NCBI GenBank assembly: GCA_937942105.1
Contig: CALDFS010000048.1
Location: forward strand, 1-7,546
DNA length: 7,546 bases
Source: an uncultured Ruminococcus sp.
Lineage (GTDB): Bacteria > Bacillota > Clostridia > Oscillospirales > Ruminococcaceae
Reading direction: 5' to 3'
Position 1 is the stretch's first letter, and every line of letters begins with the position of its first letter. Positions 1 to 5,064 of this stretch are shown one piece after another. Under the pieces are notes generated by a model. The model saw nothing but the letters and a program-made list of their open reading frames with translations. It had not been told where the DNA came from and did no database searches. A program made the position numbers and the translations under genes.

Positions 1-27
1 AAAAAGCTTTTCGTTTTTATCAGTCAT
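1..27 (-). CDS. 5' end of a gene downstream of the sigma factor (partial, leaves window)
   Basis: Only nine codons are visible (MTDKNEKLF), reading out of the left edge. The ATG at 27-25 is preceded by an excellent ribosome binding site, AAGGAG at 39-34, with a 6-nt spacer. It begins 23 nt after the sigma factor stop on the same strand, so the two are almost certainly co-transcribed. ECF sigma factors are usually followed by their anti-sigma factor or another membrane-anchored regulator, which makes that the leading guess. The nine residues, charged and hydrophilic, fit the cytoplasmic N-terminus of such a protein but do not identify it. Confidence 0.7.
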
Positions 28-50
28 ATGTTACTCCTTTCCGGGCAAGG

Positions 51-614
51 CTAAACAGCATAGCCCTTGGCTTCAAGATATTCCTTCAGGGAGCATCTCA
101 GCCGTGAAAGCTGAACCCGCAGGCTTCCCTCATTGATTCCAAGGCTTTTGGCTATCTGACGCGCAGTCTCCATCTTGAAATATCTGCGCACGAATATTAC
201 CCGCTTTTCCTTTCCGATGCTCGCAAGCCAGCGGTTTATCTCTTCGGCAAGGGTTTCTTCATCGATGACCTCAAAGAATTCGCTCCCGCGGGATACATCC
301 GGCAGGCAGTCGCCAAGCTCTTCAAGCGCAACGCTGACTGCGTTTCGCTTCTGTGTCTTTCTCTTTTTAAGGCAATCAATCGAAATGTTTCTTGTCATCT
401 TGGCAAGGTAAGCTTGCAGATTGCCCGGTCGAACCGTGCCCACGGTCTTCCATGCCTGCATAAGGGTATCGTTAAGACACTCCGCGCTGTCATCGCGTGA
501 GCCTGTTATTCTAAAGGCAAGCTTTTTCAGTTCTTCGCCGTATTTTGCTTCGGTCTCGCGAAGGGCGGATTCATCAGCGTCTATGTAGAGCTGTATTATT
601 TTTTCGTCCTCCAA
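51..614 (-). CDS. ECF-type RNA polymerase sigma factor
   Basis: A 187-aa (from the TTG start) sigma-70 family protein of the extracytoplasmic-function type, which directs RNA polymerase to a small regulon. Region 2 spans about residues 4-86: the AECLNDTLMQAWKT helix at 44-57 and the basic LAKMTRNISIDCLKKRK stretch at 70-86, equivalent to -10 recognition. Region 4 is about 124-175, with the helix-turn-helix TARQIAKSLGINEGSLRVQL. The length fits a minimal two-domain ECF factor. The longest frame starts at GTG 653, but that codon has no ribosome binding site and lies about where the ECF-like promoter would start transcription. TTG 614 has GGGAG 8 nt upstream and gives MEDEKIIQLY, a typical family N-terminus, so I prefer 614. 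The gene is probably autoregulated and co-transcribed with the partial gene at 1-27. Family sure; regulon unknown. Confidence 0.92.
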   Translation of the reverse strand: MEDEKIIQLYIDADESALRETEAKYGEELKKLAFRITGSRDDSAECLNDTLMQAWKTVGTVRPGNLQAYLAKMTRNISIDCLKKRKTQKRNAVSVALEELGDCLPDVSRGSEFFEVIDEETLAEEINRWLASIGKEKRVIFVRRYFKMETARQIAKSLGINEGSLRVQLSRLRCSLKEYLEAKGYAV

Positions 615-622
615 GCTATCAT

Positions 623-627
623 CTCCC
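623..627 (-). promoter_or_regulatory. Ribosome binding site deciding the TTG start of the sigma factor
   Basis: GGGAG on the minus strand, 8 nt before TTG at 614-612. No comparable site precedes GTG 653, where the bases are ATAATAG directly against the GTG. This supports the shorter 187-residue product. Confidence 0.6.
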
Positions 628-660
628 GTGTTTGTTAATAAAGACGTCTTCACCTATTAT

Positions 661-687
661 GACGATAAAATGCACTGCCGTGTAACA
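661..687 (-). promoter_or_regulatory. ECF-type promoter, probable autoregulation of the sigma factor
   Basis: On the minus strand TGTTAC (687-682) is followed after exactly 17 nt by CGTC (664-661), then ATAATAGG. A TGxxAC element spaced about 16-17 nt from CGTC is the usual architecture of ECF sigma promoters in Firmicutes. It stands directly upstream of an ECF sigma gene. Transcription would start near 652-655. The -35 sits in the small palindrome GTGTTACAC. Recognition by this particular sigma factor is inferred from position. Confidence 0.6.
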
Positions 688-697
688 CTTTTTAATT

Positions 698-726
698 ATT
701 TTATCTTATTTTTGTTAATCGGTCAA
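698..726 (-). promoter_or_regulatory. Possible housekeeping (sigma-A-like) promoter upstream of the sigma factor
   Basis: TTGACC (726-721), a 17-nt spacer, then TAAAAT (703-698) on the minus strand. The spacing is ideal and five of six bases match the consensus in each box. It would give basal transcription ahead of the ECF-type promoter. The -35 abuts the T-rich tail of the upstream gene's terminator and the region is AT-rich, so a chance match is possible. Confidence 0.4.
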
Positions 727-770
727 TAAAAATACCGGCACAGACCTTATAACGCAGTCTGCGCCGGTAT
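725..770 (-). terminator. Intrinsic terminator of the XRE-aminopeptidase gene
   Basis: Read on the minus strand, ATACCGGCGCAGAC (770-757) pairs with GTCTGTGCCGGTAT (745-732): a 14-bp stem with one G-U pair and an 11-nt loop. It is followed by TTTTATT. It lies 17 nt after the TAA stop of the aminopeptidase. This is a textbook rho-independent terminator that separates this unit from the sigma factor. Confidence 0.9.
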
Positions 771-787
771 ATTATTACATTTTTTAT

Positions 788-2356
788 TTATCTGATATCA
801 TACTCGCCGTCGGCAAGACGTGTTATCGCAGTGCGGTAGAACTCCGCCGCCGCCTTTTCGAGATAGAGCGTATCCATGGCTCCTGCTGTCTCATAGCTTG
901 AATGCATTGCAAGCTGAGCTAAGCCTATATCCACAGTGTTGATCGAGAGCTGAGCGGTGGATATGTTTCCAAGCGTTGAGCCGCCCGCAAGGTCGGAGCG
1001 GTTAACATATGTCTGCACCGGAACGGCGACTGCCTTGCAAACTTTGCGGAATATTGCTTCGGAAACGGCATCGGTCGCATATCGCTGATTGCCGTTGAAT
1101 TTCAGCACGATTCCGCCGTTCATGGCGGGCTTGTTAACAGGGTCGGCATATTCAGGGTGATTAGGGTGGACGGCGTGGGCATTGTCCGCCGAAATCACAA
1201 AGCTTGAAGGCATAAGCTCGGCTGTCTGCTTGCCAAGAGCTTCACATATGCGCGATACGCTTGTTCTAAGGAAATCGGAATCCGCGCCTTGTTTGGTGCC
1301 GCTTCCAACCTCCTCGTTATCCAGAACACAGAGGACCGAAACCGTCTTCGCATTGTCCCCCGCCAAAAAGCCCTGAAGTGATGCGAACGCGCACTGCAAA
1401 TCGTCAAGCTGAGGGGCGGAGACAAATTCGCCGTCGTTCCCCCAAATCGTTCCCCTTGTGCGGTTGTAAAGGAATAGGTCGCTTCCGGTAATGTCCCCCG
1501 GCTTTACACCCGCCGCCTCGGCAACAGTCTTCATAAGGCTTCCCTTTGCCGCCGTGCTCCCCAGAAGCGGTATCATATCCACCTGAGCGTTGAAGCTCAT
1601 GCCGTCGTTGATGTTTCTCTGCATGTGAATGGCAACGTTTGGGATCATCAGAAGGTCTTTATCTATATTTACAAGCTGGGTCTTTATCTTCGAGCCGTTG
1701 ACTGTTACCACCCTTCCGGCGATGGAAAGCGGTCTGTCGAGCCAGGTGGAGCATATCATTCCGCCGTAGCGCTCGGTATTTACGCGGATGTATTTGCCTA
1801 AAGTCTCCATTTCAGCGTCAGGCTTTACCCGAAAAGTCGGCGAATCGCTGTGCGCGGCTATTATGTTAAACCCGCCGATATCACCCTCACCCACCTTGAA
1901 GGCTATCACAGATGAAAGGTTGCGTGTAACATAATATTTTCCGCCGGGAGCAATGTCCCACTTTTCGCACTCTTTAAGCTCCTTAAAGCCCTCATTTGAA
2001 AGCCGAAGACAGATATTCGCCACGGCGTGATACCTTGAAGGGCTTGCCGCAATGAAGTCGATAAGCTTTCTGGCGGAGGTCTTGTGGTCGGTCATGGAAA
2101 TCATGTCCTCGGAATCGGCAGAACCGCCGGCGGCATCGGAGGACTCGCCCATCGCGCCGGTATTTCCCAAAAGATATTCGCTTGAAACATCATAAAGTCT
2201 GCCCAGCTTTTTCAGCACCTCCAAAGCCGGATAATAAGAATCGGTTTCGTATCTTGAAAGGGACTTATTGCTTATTCCTATAGCCTCGCTCGCCGCAGAC
2301 TGAGAAAGACCCTTTCTTTTCCTCGCCTTTCGCAGGCGTTCGCCCAATGTCGTCAA
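788..2356 (-). CDS. XRE helix-turn-helix / M18 aminopeptidase fusion
   Basis: A 522-aa protein (from the TTG start) made of two normally separate parts. Residues about 4-63 are an XRE/Cro-type helix-turn-helix (LGERLRKARKRKGLSQ, then SNKSLSRYETDSYYPALEVL). A Gly/Ser/Asp linker follows at about 66-86. Residues about 88-522 are a full-length M18 metallo-aminopeptidase, whose family removes N-terminal acidic or neutral residues from peptides in the cytoplasm using two metal ions. Its ligands all appear present: His169 (AAHSDS), Asp318 (QLDDLQ), Glu348-Glu349 (LDNEEVGS), Asp391 (SADNAHAVHPN) and His485 (AMHSSYE), plus the GGSTLGN motif. Ordinary M18 enzymes are about 430 aa, matching the C-terminal part alone. 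The longest frame begins at GTG 2368, but that GTG is inside the ribosome binding site, so I place the start at TTG 2356. It is monocistronic, with its own promoter and terminator. The enzyme assignment is firm; DNA binding is inferred. Confidence 0.93.
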   Translation of the reverse strand: MTTLGERLRKARKRKGLSQSAASEAIGISNKSLSRYETDSYYPALEVLKKLGRLYDVSSEYLLGNTGAMGESSDAAGGSADSEDMISMTDHKTSARKLIDFIAASPSRYHAVANICLRLSNEGFKELKECEKWDIAPGGKYYVTRNLSSVIAFKVGEGDIGGFNIIAAHSDSPTFRVKPDAEMETLGKYIRVNTERYGGMICSTWLDRPLSIAGRVVTVNGSKIKTQLVNIDKDLLMIPNVAIHMQRNINDGMSFNAQVDMIPLLGSTAAKGSLMKTVAEAAGVKPGDITGSDLFLYNRTRGTIWGNDGEFVSAPQLDDLQCAFASLQGFLAGDNAKTVSVLCVLDNEEVGSGTKQGADSDFLRTSVSRICEALGKQTAELMPSSFVISADNAHAVHPNHPEYADPVNKPAMNGGIVLKFNGNQRYATDAVSEAIFRKVCKAVAVPVQTYVNRSDLAGGSTLGNISTAQLSINTVDIGLAQLAMHSSYETAGAMDTLYLEKAAAEFYRTAITRLADGEYDIR

Positions 2357-2364
2357 AACAAATC

Positions 2365-2371
2365 CCACCTT
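2365..2371 (-). promoter_or_regulatory. Ribosome binding site deciding the TTG start of the XRE-M18 gene
   Basis: AAGGTGG (one mismatch from AAGGAGG) on the minus strand, 8 nt before TTG at 2356-2354. The alternative GTG at 2368-2366 lies within this motif and has only A-rich sequence upstream, so it is an unlikely start. Confidence 0.65.
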
Positions 2372-2388
2372 TTTATTAATCTATGATT

Positions 2389-2417
2389 ATTGTAGCACAG
2401 TGTATGAAGATTTTCAA
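2389..2417 (-). promoter_or_regulatory. Strong sigma-A-like promoter of the XRE-M18 gene
   Basis: TTGAAA (2417-2412), a 17-nt spacer, then TACAAT (2394-2389): five of six consensus bases in each box with ideal spacing. Transcription would start near 2382, leaving a leader of about 25 nt before the TTG start. A palindrome sits 2 bp upstream of the -35 box. Confidence 0.75.
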
Positions 2418-2419
2418 GA

Positions 2420-2452
2420 GTGCAGACCAAAAGCTTTCCGTCTGCACGGAAA
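2420..2452 (-). repeat. Two overlapping, mutually exclusive inverted repeats next to the XRE-M18 promoter
   Basis: GTGCAGAC (2420-2427) and GTCTGCAC (2440-2447) form a perfect 8-bp inverted repeat around a 12-nt centre that itself contains AAAGCTTT. Overlapping it, TTTCCGT (2435-2441) and ACGGAAA (2446-2452) form a 7-bp hairpin with a 4-nt loop. The two cannot form together. There is no T-run after either on the minus strand, so this is not an ordinary terminator. The position just upstream of the -35 box suits an operator or an RNA switch in a longer leader. Either role is inference. Confidence 0.5.
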
Positions 2453-2478
2453 TCCGGCAGATGTTGGCTCACCCGGGT

Positions 2479-2666
2479 GGCGCGCCCACAGCAATCCGTA
2501 GCAGCGGAGGCCTGGACGCTTGCGCGTCCTAAGCGAATCCAAGCATTTTGGGTCTGCCCCAAAATGCCTGGATTCGCTAACGCGCCATGGGCGCGTAGGC
2601 CTCCGCCCGAACTCTATACGTTGCCCGCAGGAACTGCGATATAGCGCAATCCTATAGGGGCGCGCC
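2479..2666. repeat. GC-rich palindromic intergenic element (outer inverted repeat)
   Basis: GGCGCGCCC (2479-2487) and GGGCGCGCC (2658-2666) are perfect 9-bp inverted repeats that frame the cloverleaf between them. Nearby are smaller palindromes: ACCCGGGT (2471-2478), CCTATAGG (2651-2658), and an 8-bp direct repeat ACTGCCGC at 2683-2690 and 2705-2712. The stretch is clearly more GC-rich than the AT-rich spacers on either side. The open frames crossing it are Arg/Cys-rich and resemble no protein, so I call no gene here. It may be a dispersed repeat, a small non-autonomous mobile element, or a structured RNA locus. Confidence 0.45.
2504..2606 (-). ncRNA. Candidate structured RNA or cruciform: 103-nt four-way cloverleaf
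   Basis: A closing stem GCGGAGGCCT (2504-2513) pairs with AGGCCTCCGC (2597-2606). Inside are three arms. The first is GGACGC/GCGTCC (2514-2519 with 2524-2529, 4-nt loop). The second is a 21-bp stem, 2532-2552 with 2558-2578, with a 5-nt loop and a single mismatch at 2542/2568. The third is ACGCGCC/GGCGCGT (2580-2586 with 2590-2596, 3-nt loop). Of 103 bases, 88 sit in stem positions and only 2530, 2531 and 2579 are unpaired at the junction. On the minus strand the one mismatch becomes a G-U pair, and a promoter candidate at 2724-2753 reads into it from that side. It resembles no RNA family I can name and is not a tRNA. The fold is certain by pairing; transcription is inferred. Confidence 0.45.
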
Positions 2667-2723
2667 GGTCGTAACCGCACAAACTGCCGCTCCAAGCTCC
2701 CTGCACTGCCGCCTTGGCAACAT

Positions 2724-2753
2724 ATTATGCCAACATTATGTATAATTCGTCAA
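2724..2753 (-). promoter_or_regulatory. Possible promoter reading into the cloverleaf element
   Basis: TTGACG (2753-2748), an 18-nt spacer, then CATAAT (2729-2724) on the minus strand, between the nucleosidase stop and the GC-rich element. Each box matches five of six consensus bases. The -10 overlaps a 6-bp inverted repeat, TTGGCA/TGCCAA (2714-2719 with 2728-2733). The start would be near 2717, about 110 nt before the cloverleaf. The region is AT-rich, so chance matches are a concern. Confidence 0.4.
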
Positions 2754-2785
2754 ATAATATACCAAATGTAATCAATGAATCCCGT

Positions 2786-3466
2786 CTAAATCCTCTCAAT
2801 AACCGCCATCATAGTCCTAACGCAAACCCTTGCCGACTCGCAGGCCATCTTTGCGAACTCCTCAGCCCCGCCGGAAACGCTGTCCGAAACCGCCTTTATA
2901 AGCAGCGCTGGAACTCCGCACCGATTGGCTGTGAGCAGTATTCCGGCAGACTCCATCTCGCAAATAGAAGCCCCGAACCTATTGTGAAGCTCCGTCTTTT
3001 TGTCAGGGTCGGCAACAAACTTGTCCGCCGAAGCGCAAATTACCCTTTCAAGCTCCGGCATAACGCTAACAGCAAGCTCAATAAGCTTCTGGTCGGCGGC
3101 GATGTAGACATCCGGCAGGTCGGAATATCTTCCCATCTCGGTGCCGTCAATGGCTGAAACGTCATAGTCATAGTGAATAACCTTTTCCACAACGCAGGTG
3201 CGGCAAAGGGACATCTTGGGCGTAAGCCCTCCGCATATTCCGAAGTTAACAATCAGCCGAACGCCGTATTTGGATATCAAAAGCTGAGTTGCGGCAGAGG
3301 CGTAAATCTCGCCTGCTCCGCTTTTGGCAACGTACAAATCATTGCCGCTTACGCTGTATCTGCGAATGTCAAAGCCGTCTGCCGTAATCGTTTCTATTGG
3401 CTCCCCCATCTCGCTGAGCATGGCGTTTATCTCGTCCATAACCGCAACTATCATTCCTATTTTCAT
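2786..3466 (-). CDS. 5'-methylthioadenosine/S-adenosylhomocysteine nucleosidase-type protein
   Basis: A 226-aa member of the PNP/UDP phosphorylase superfamily that aligns well with bacterial MTA/SAH nucleosidase. That enzyme hydrolyses methylthioadenosine and S-adenosylhomocysteine to adenine plus the thio-ribose, in the cytoplasm. From ATG 3466 it begins MKIGMIVAVMDE, which puts Glu12 where the E. coli enzyme has its catalytic Glu12. Other landmarks are NFGICGGL at 74-81, Phe150, the CEMES motif (Met171, Glu172) and the catalytic Asp195 in AVSDS, all close to E. coli numbering. ATG 3466 has AAAGGAAG about 6 nt upstream. A second start at ATG 3502 overlaps the preceding gene's stop (TGATG) and would add 12 residues; I prefer 3466 on alignment. 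It is last in the acetyltransferase cluster, with no obvious terminator after it. Another purine nucleosidase specificity remains possible. Confidence 0.88.
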   Translation of the reverse strand: MKIGMIVAVMDEINAMLSEMGEPIETITADGFDIRRYSVSGNDLYVAKSGAGEIYASAATQLLISKYGVRLIVNFGICGGLTPKMSLCRTCVVEKVIHYDYDVSAIDGTEMGRYSDLPDVYIAADQKLIELAVSVMPELERVICASADKFVADPDKKTELHNRFGASICEMESAGILLTANRCGVPALLIKAVSDSVSGGAEEFAKMACESARVCVRTMMAVIERI

Positions 3467-3501
3467 CTTTATCTTCCTTTCTTTTGTGATGATTCCGTGC
3501 A

Positions 3502-3972
3502 TCAGTCCAGCACCGTTTCCATGGTGGTTTTCTGGATTCCCATGCCCATCCTCTCATAAAACGCCCTTGCAGGGTCGTTGCCTTCCCAGACGTTCAGGGT
3601 GATATTGTGGCAGCCTATCGACCTGGCATAGCTCTTTACATGCTCAAACAGCGATGATGCTATATGCCTGCCCCGCCAGCACTCGTCAACGCAGATATCG
3701 TCTATGTATATCGACTTGAAAGACTGCATATTCTCCTGCCCGAAGGTGTTTTTGAGCTGGCAGAAGGCGTATCCACGCGCTAAATCCTGCTCGTCAGTCC
3801 AGACGAATATCGGGGTGCTGTCGTCATTTATGATGTCCGCAAGCTCGGAATCGGTGTATTTTTTAGTGTTCGGCTTAAACAGATCGGGGCGGATGCTGTA
3901 ATGCACCATCAGCACCTGCTCCAAAAGTGAATTTATCTGCGGGATGTCTGCTATTGCTGCTTTTCTTATCAT
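3502..3972 (-). CDS. GNAT family N-acetyltransferase (second in the coupled pair)
   Basis: A 156-aa single-domain GNAT enzyme, transferring acetyl from acetyl-CoA to an unknown amine. The acetyl-CoA binding segment is IYIDDICVDECWRGRHIA at about 88-105. The usual second glycine of the RGxGxG/A loop is replaced by His103, a variation known in the superfamily. LNVWEGNDPARAFYERMGM at about 126-144 is the standard C-terminal GNAT helix and strand. The N-terminal LFKPNTKKYTDSEL is familiar from a GNAT group frequent in gut Clostridia, by recollection only. The longest frame starts at TTG 3990, but ATG 3972 overlaps the upstream gene's TGA as ATGA and has GGGAGG 10 nt upstream, so 3972 is the start. 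Its stop overlaps a possible start of the nucleosidase gene. Substrate unknown. Confidence 0.9.
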   Translation of the reverse strand: MIRKAAIADIPQINSLLEQVLMVHYSIRPDLFKPNTKKYTDSELADIINDDSTPIFVWTDEQDLARGYAFCQLKNTFGQENMQSFKSIYIDDICVDECWRGRHIASSLFEHVKSYARSIGCHNITLNVWEGNDPARAFYERMGMGIQKTTMETVLD

Positions 3973-4535
3973 TTCCTTGAATCCTCCCAATCCTTCCTGT
4001 AAAGAATATTGACCTCTGATTCCTCAACCGTGCCCATGCGGGTCTTATAATCCATAACGGAATAGTGCCTGAATCCGCACTTCTGCTGAACTCTTGCCGA
4101 CTGAGCATTCCTGCTGAAATGTCCGCAGAAGATAGCATCAAGTCCCAAATCCTCAAACAGATAGCGTATTACCTCGCAAACAGCCTCGGGCATTAAGCCC
4201 CTGCCCCAGTAGTCTTTTGAAAGGACATAGCCGATTTCGCGGCATTTAAGCTGCGCAAATTCCGGAAATTCATCCTCATTATACCGCTCAATTCCCAGCG
4301 AGCCGATAACCTTGCCCTCATGCTCTAAGGCGAATACATGCTTACCGCTGATGAACCTGTCAAGAATCTCGCGTGATACCTCTATGCTCTCGTGCGGCGC
4401 CCAGCCCGCCATCTGACCTACGCCGTCTACGCTGGCGTATTCGTAGAAATCATCAAGGTCTGTAGGCTTCCATGGGCGAAGGAGAAGCCTTTTGGTCTTT
4501 AGCGTTACTTGGGTTATATCAATTGGAACATTCAT
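3969..4535 (-). CDS. GNAT family N-acetyltransferase, RimJ/RimL-like
   Basis: A 188-aa GNAT protein of the RimJ/RimL type. It opens with the hallmark TLKTKRLLLRPW at 11-22. Its acetyl-CoA segment reads IGYVLSKDYWGRGLMPEAV at about 101-119, with the WGRGLMPEA loop intact, and the C-terminal NAQSARVQQKCGFRH at about 143-157 is typical. RimJ/RimL enzymes acetylate ribosomal protein N-termini, but most relatives of this kind acetylate other amines or antibiotics, so the name indicates a fold, not a substrate. The start is secure: AGGAGGG (4549-4543) lies 7 nt before ATG 4535. Its stop overlaps the start of the next GNAT gene by ATGA, implying translational coupling. The 49-nt gap to the upstream GNAT shows no convincing terminator, so all three are probably in one transcript. 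Confidence 0.92.
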   Translation of the reverse strand: MNVPIDITQVTLKTKRLLLRPWKPTDLDDFYEYASVDGVGQMAGWAPHESIEVSREILDRFISGKHVFALEHEGKVIGSLGIERYNEDEFPEFAQLKCREIGYVLSKDYWGRGLMPEAVCEVIRYLFEDLGLDAIFCGHFSRNAQSARVQQKCGFRHYSVMDYKTRMGTVEESEVNILYRKDWEDSRK

Positions 4536-4584
4536 AAAATTTCCCTCCTATCGGTTTCTGTGATAAAATAAAAGTACCGGTCTA

Positions 4585-5043
4585 TTATATAGCCATTATA
4601 TAAATTTGGCAAGGGTTCCACTCGTCCCAAAGCGTCGGAAATACCTCCAGCTCCTTAAATCCGAGGGACAGATAGAACAGATTAGTTTCGTCATACTCCT
4701 TATACCTTCCCATCTGAACCGTCTTCACCTGAATAAAGGAATACCCCAGCCGAGCGGCTTCGAGCCTTGCTTCCTCAAAAAGTGCCCTTCCAATGCCTTT
4801 TCTGTGATGCTCCTTGACAACACCCATCACCGCAAGCTCGACTGTTTCCTTGCCTGTCTGCTTTAAGTACAGAAAGCCTATCGGCTTATCATCTTCAAAA
4901 GCGCAGAAAAACGGCTTTCCTGCACTTTCGCGGATGTATTCCTCACGTGCAGAATCTATACCGAACCATTCCGGCAGGGCTTCTAAAATTTTTCTTGATA
5001 TTATCAGCTTTTGACTGTCGTCAGTTATTTGCTTTATGTTCAT
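4585..5043 (-). CDS. GNAT family N-acetyltransferase (first of three)
   Basis: A 152-aa single-domain GNAT enzyme. The acetyl-CoA loop is complete: VKEHHRKGIGRALFEEA at about 76-92, with the RKGIGRAL signature. It follows strand residues ETVELAVMGV at 66-75, and NLFYLSLGFKELEVF at about 121-135 is the usual C-terminal region. The N-terminal PEWFGIDSAREEYIRES at 24-40 recalls a GNAT subgroup often found alone in Firmicutes genomes, by recollection. The ATG at 5043 is preceded by AGGGTGA with a 6-nt spacer. It begins 21 nt after the transporter stop, so the two are co-transcribed. It is unlike the other two GNATs in sequence, so this is not a tandem duplication. Substrate unknown. Confidence 0.92.
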   Translation of the reverse strand: MNIKQITDDSQKLIISRKILEALPEWFGIDSAREEYIRESAGKPFFCAFEDDKPIGFLYLKQTGKETVELAVMGVVKEHHRKGIGRALFEEARLEAARLGYSFIQVKTVQMGRYKEYDETNLFYLSLGFKELEVFPTLWDEWNPCQIYIMAI

Positions 5044-5064
5044 GCAAAGTCACCCTTGAATAAA

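Noticed and set aside
2420..2447. Intrinsic terminator of the upstream transcript
   Set aside because: The stem is good but is followed on the minus strand by CTCTTG, and on the plus strand by GGAAAT, with no T-run.
2504..2606. tRNA or tRNA-like gene
   Set aside because: The cloverleaf outline is suggestive, but the 21-bp central arm, absent T-loop consensus, absent CCA-type acceptor and 103-nt size exclude a tRNA.
2500..2610. Integron attC recombination site
   Set aside because: It is a folded hairpin, but the required RYYYAAC/GTTRRRY pair is not present at the ends; the nearest string, GCTAAC, does not fit.
2414..2695. Minus-strand 93-codon frame across the GC-rich gap, and overlapping 69- and 74-codon frames
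   Set aside because: Composition is Arg/Cys/Pro-rich, frames are open on both strands only because palindromic GC-rich DNA lacks stops, no ribosome binding site fits, and the bases are already explained by the cloverleaf pairing.
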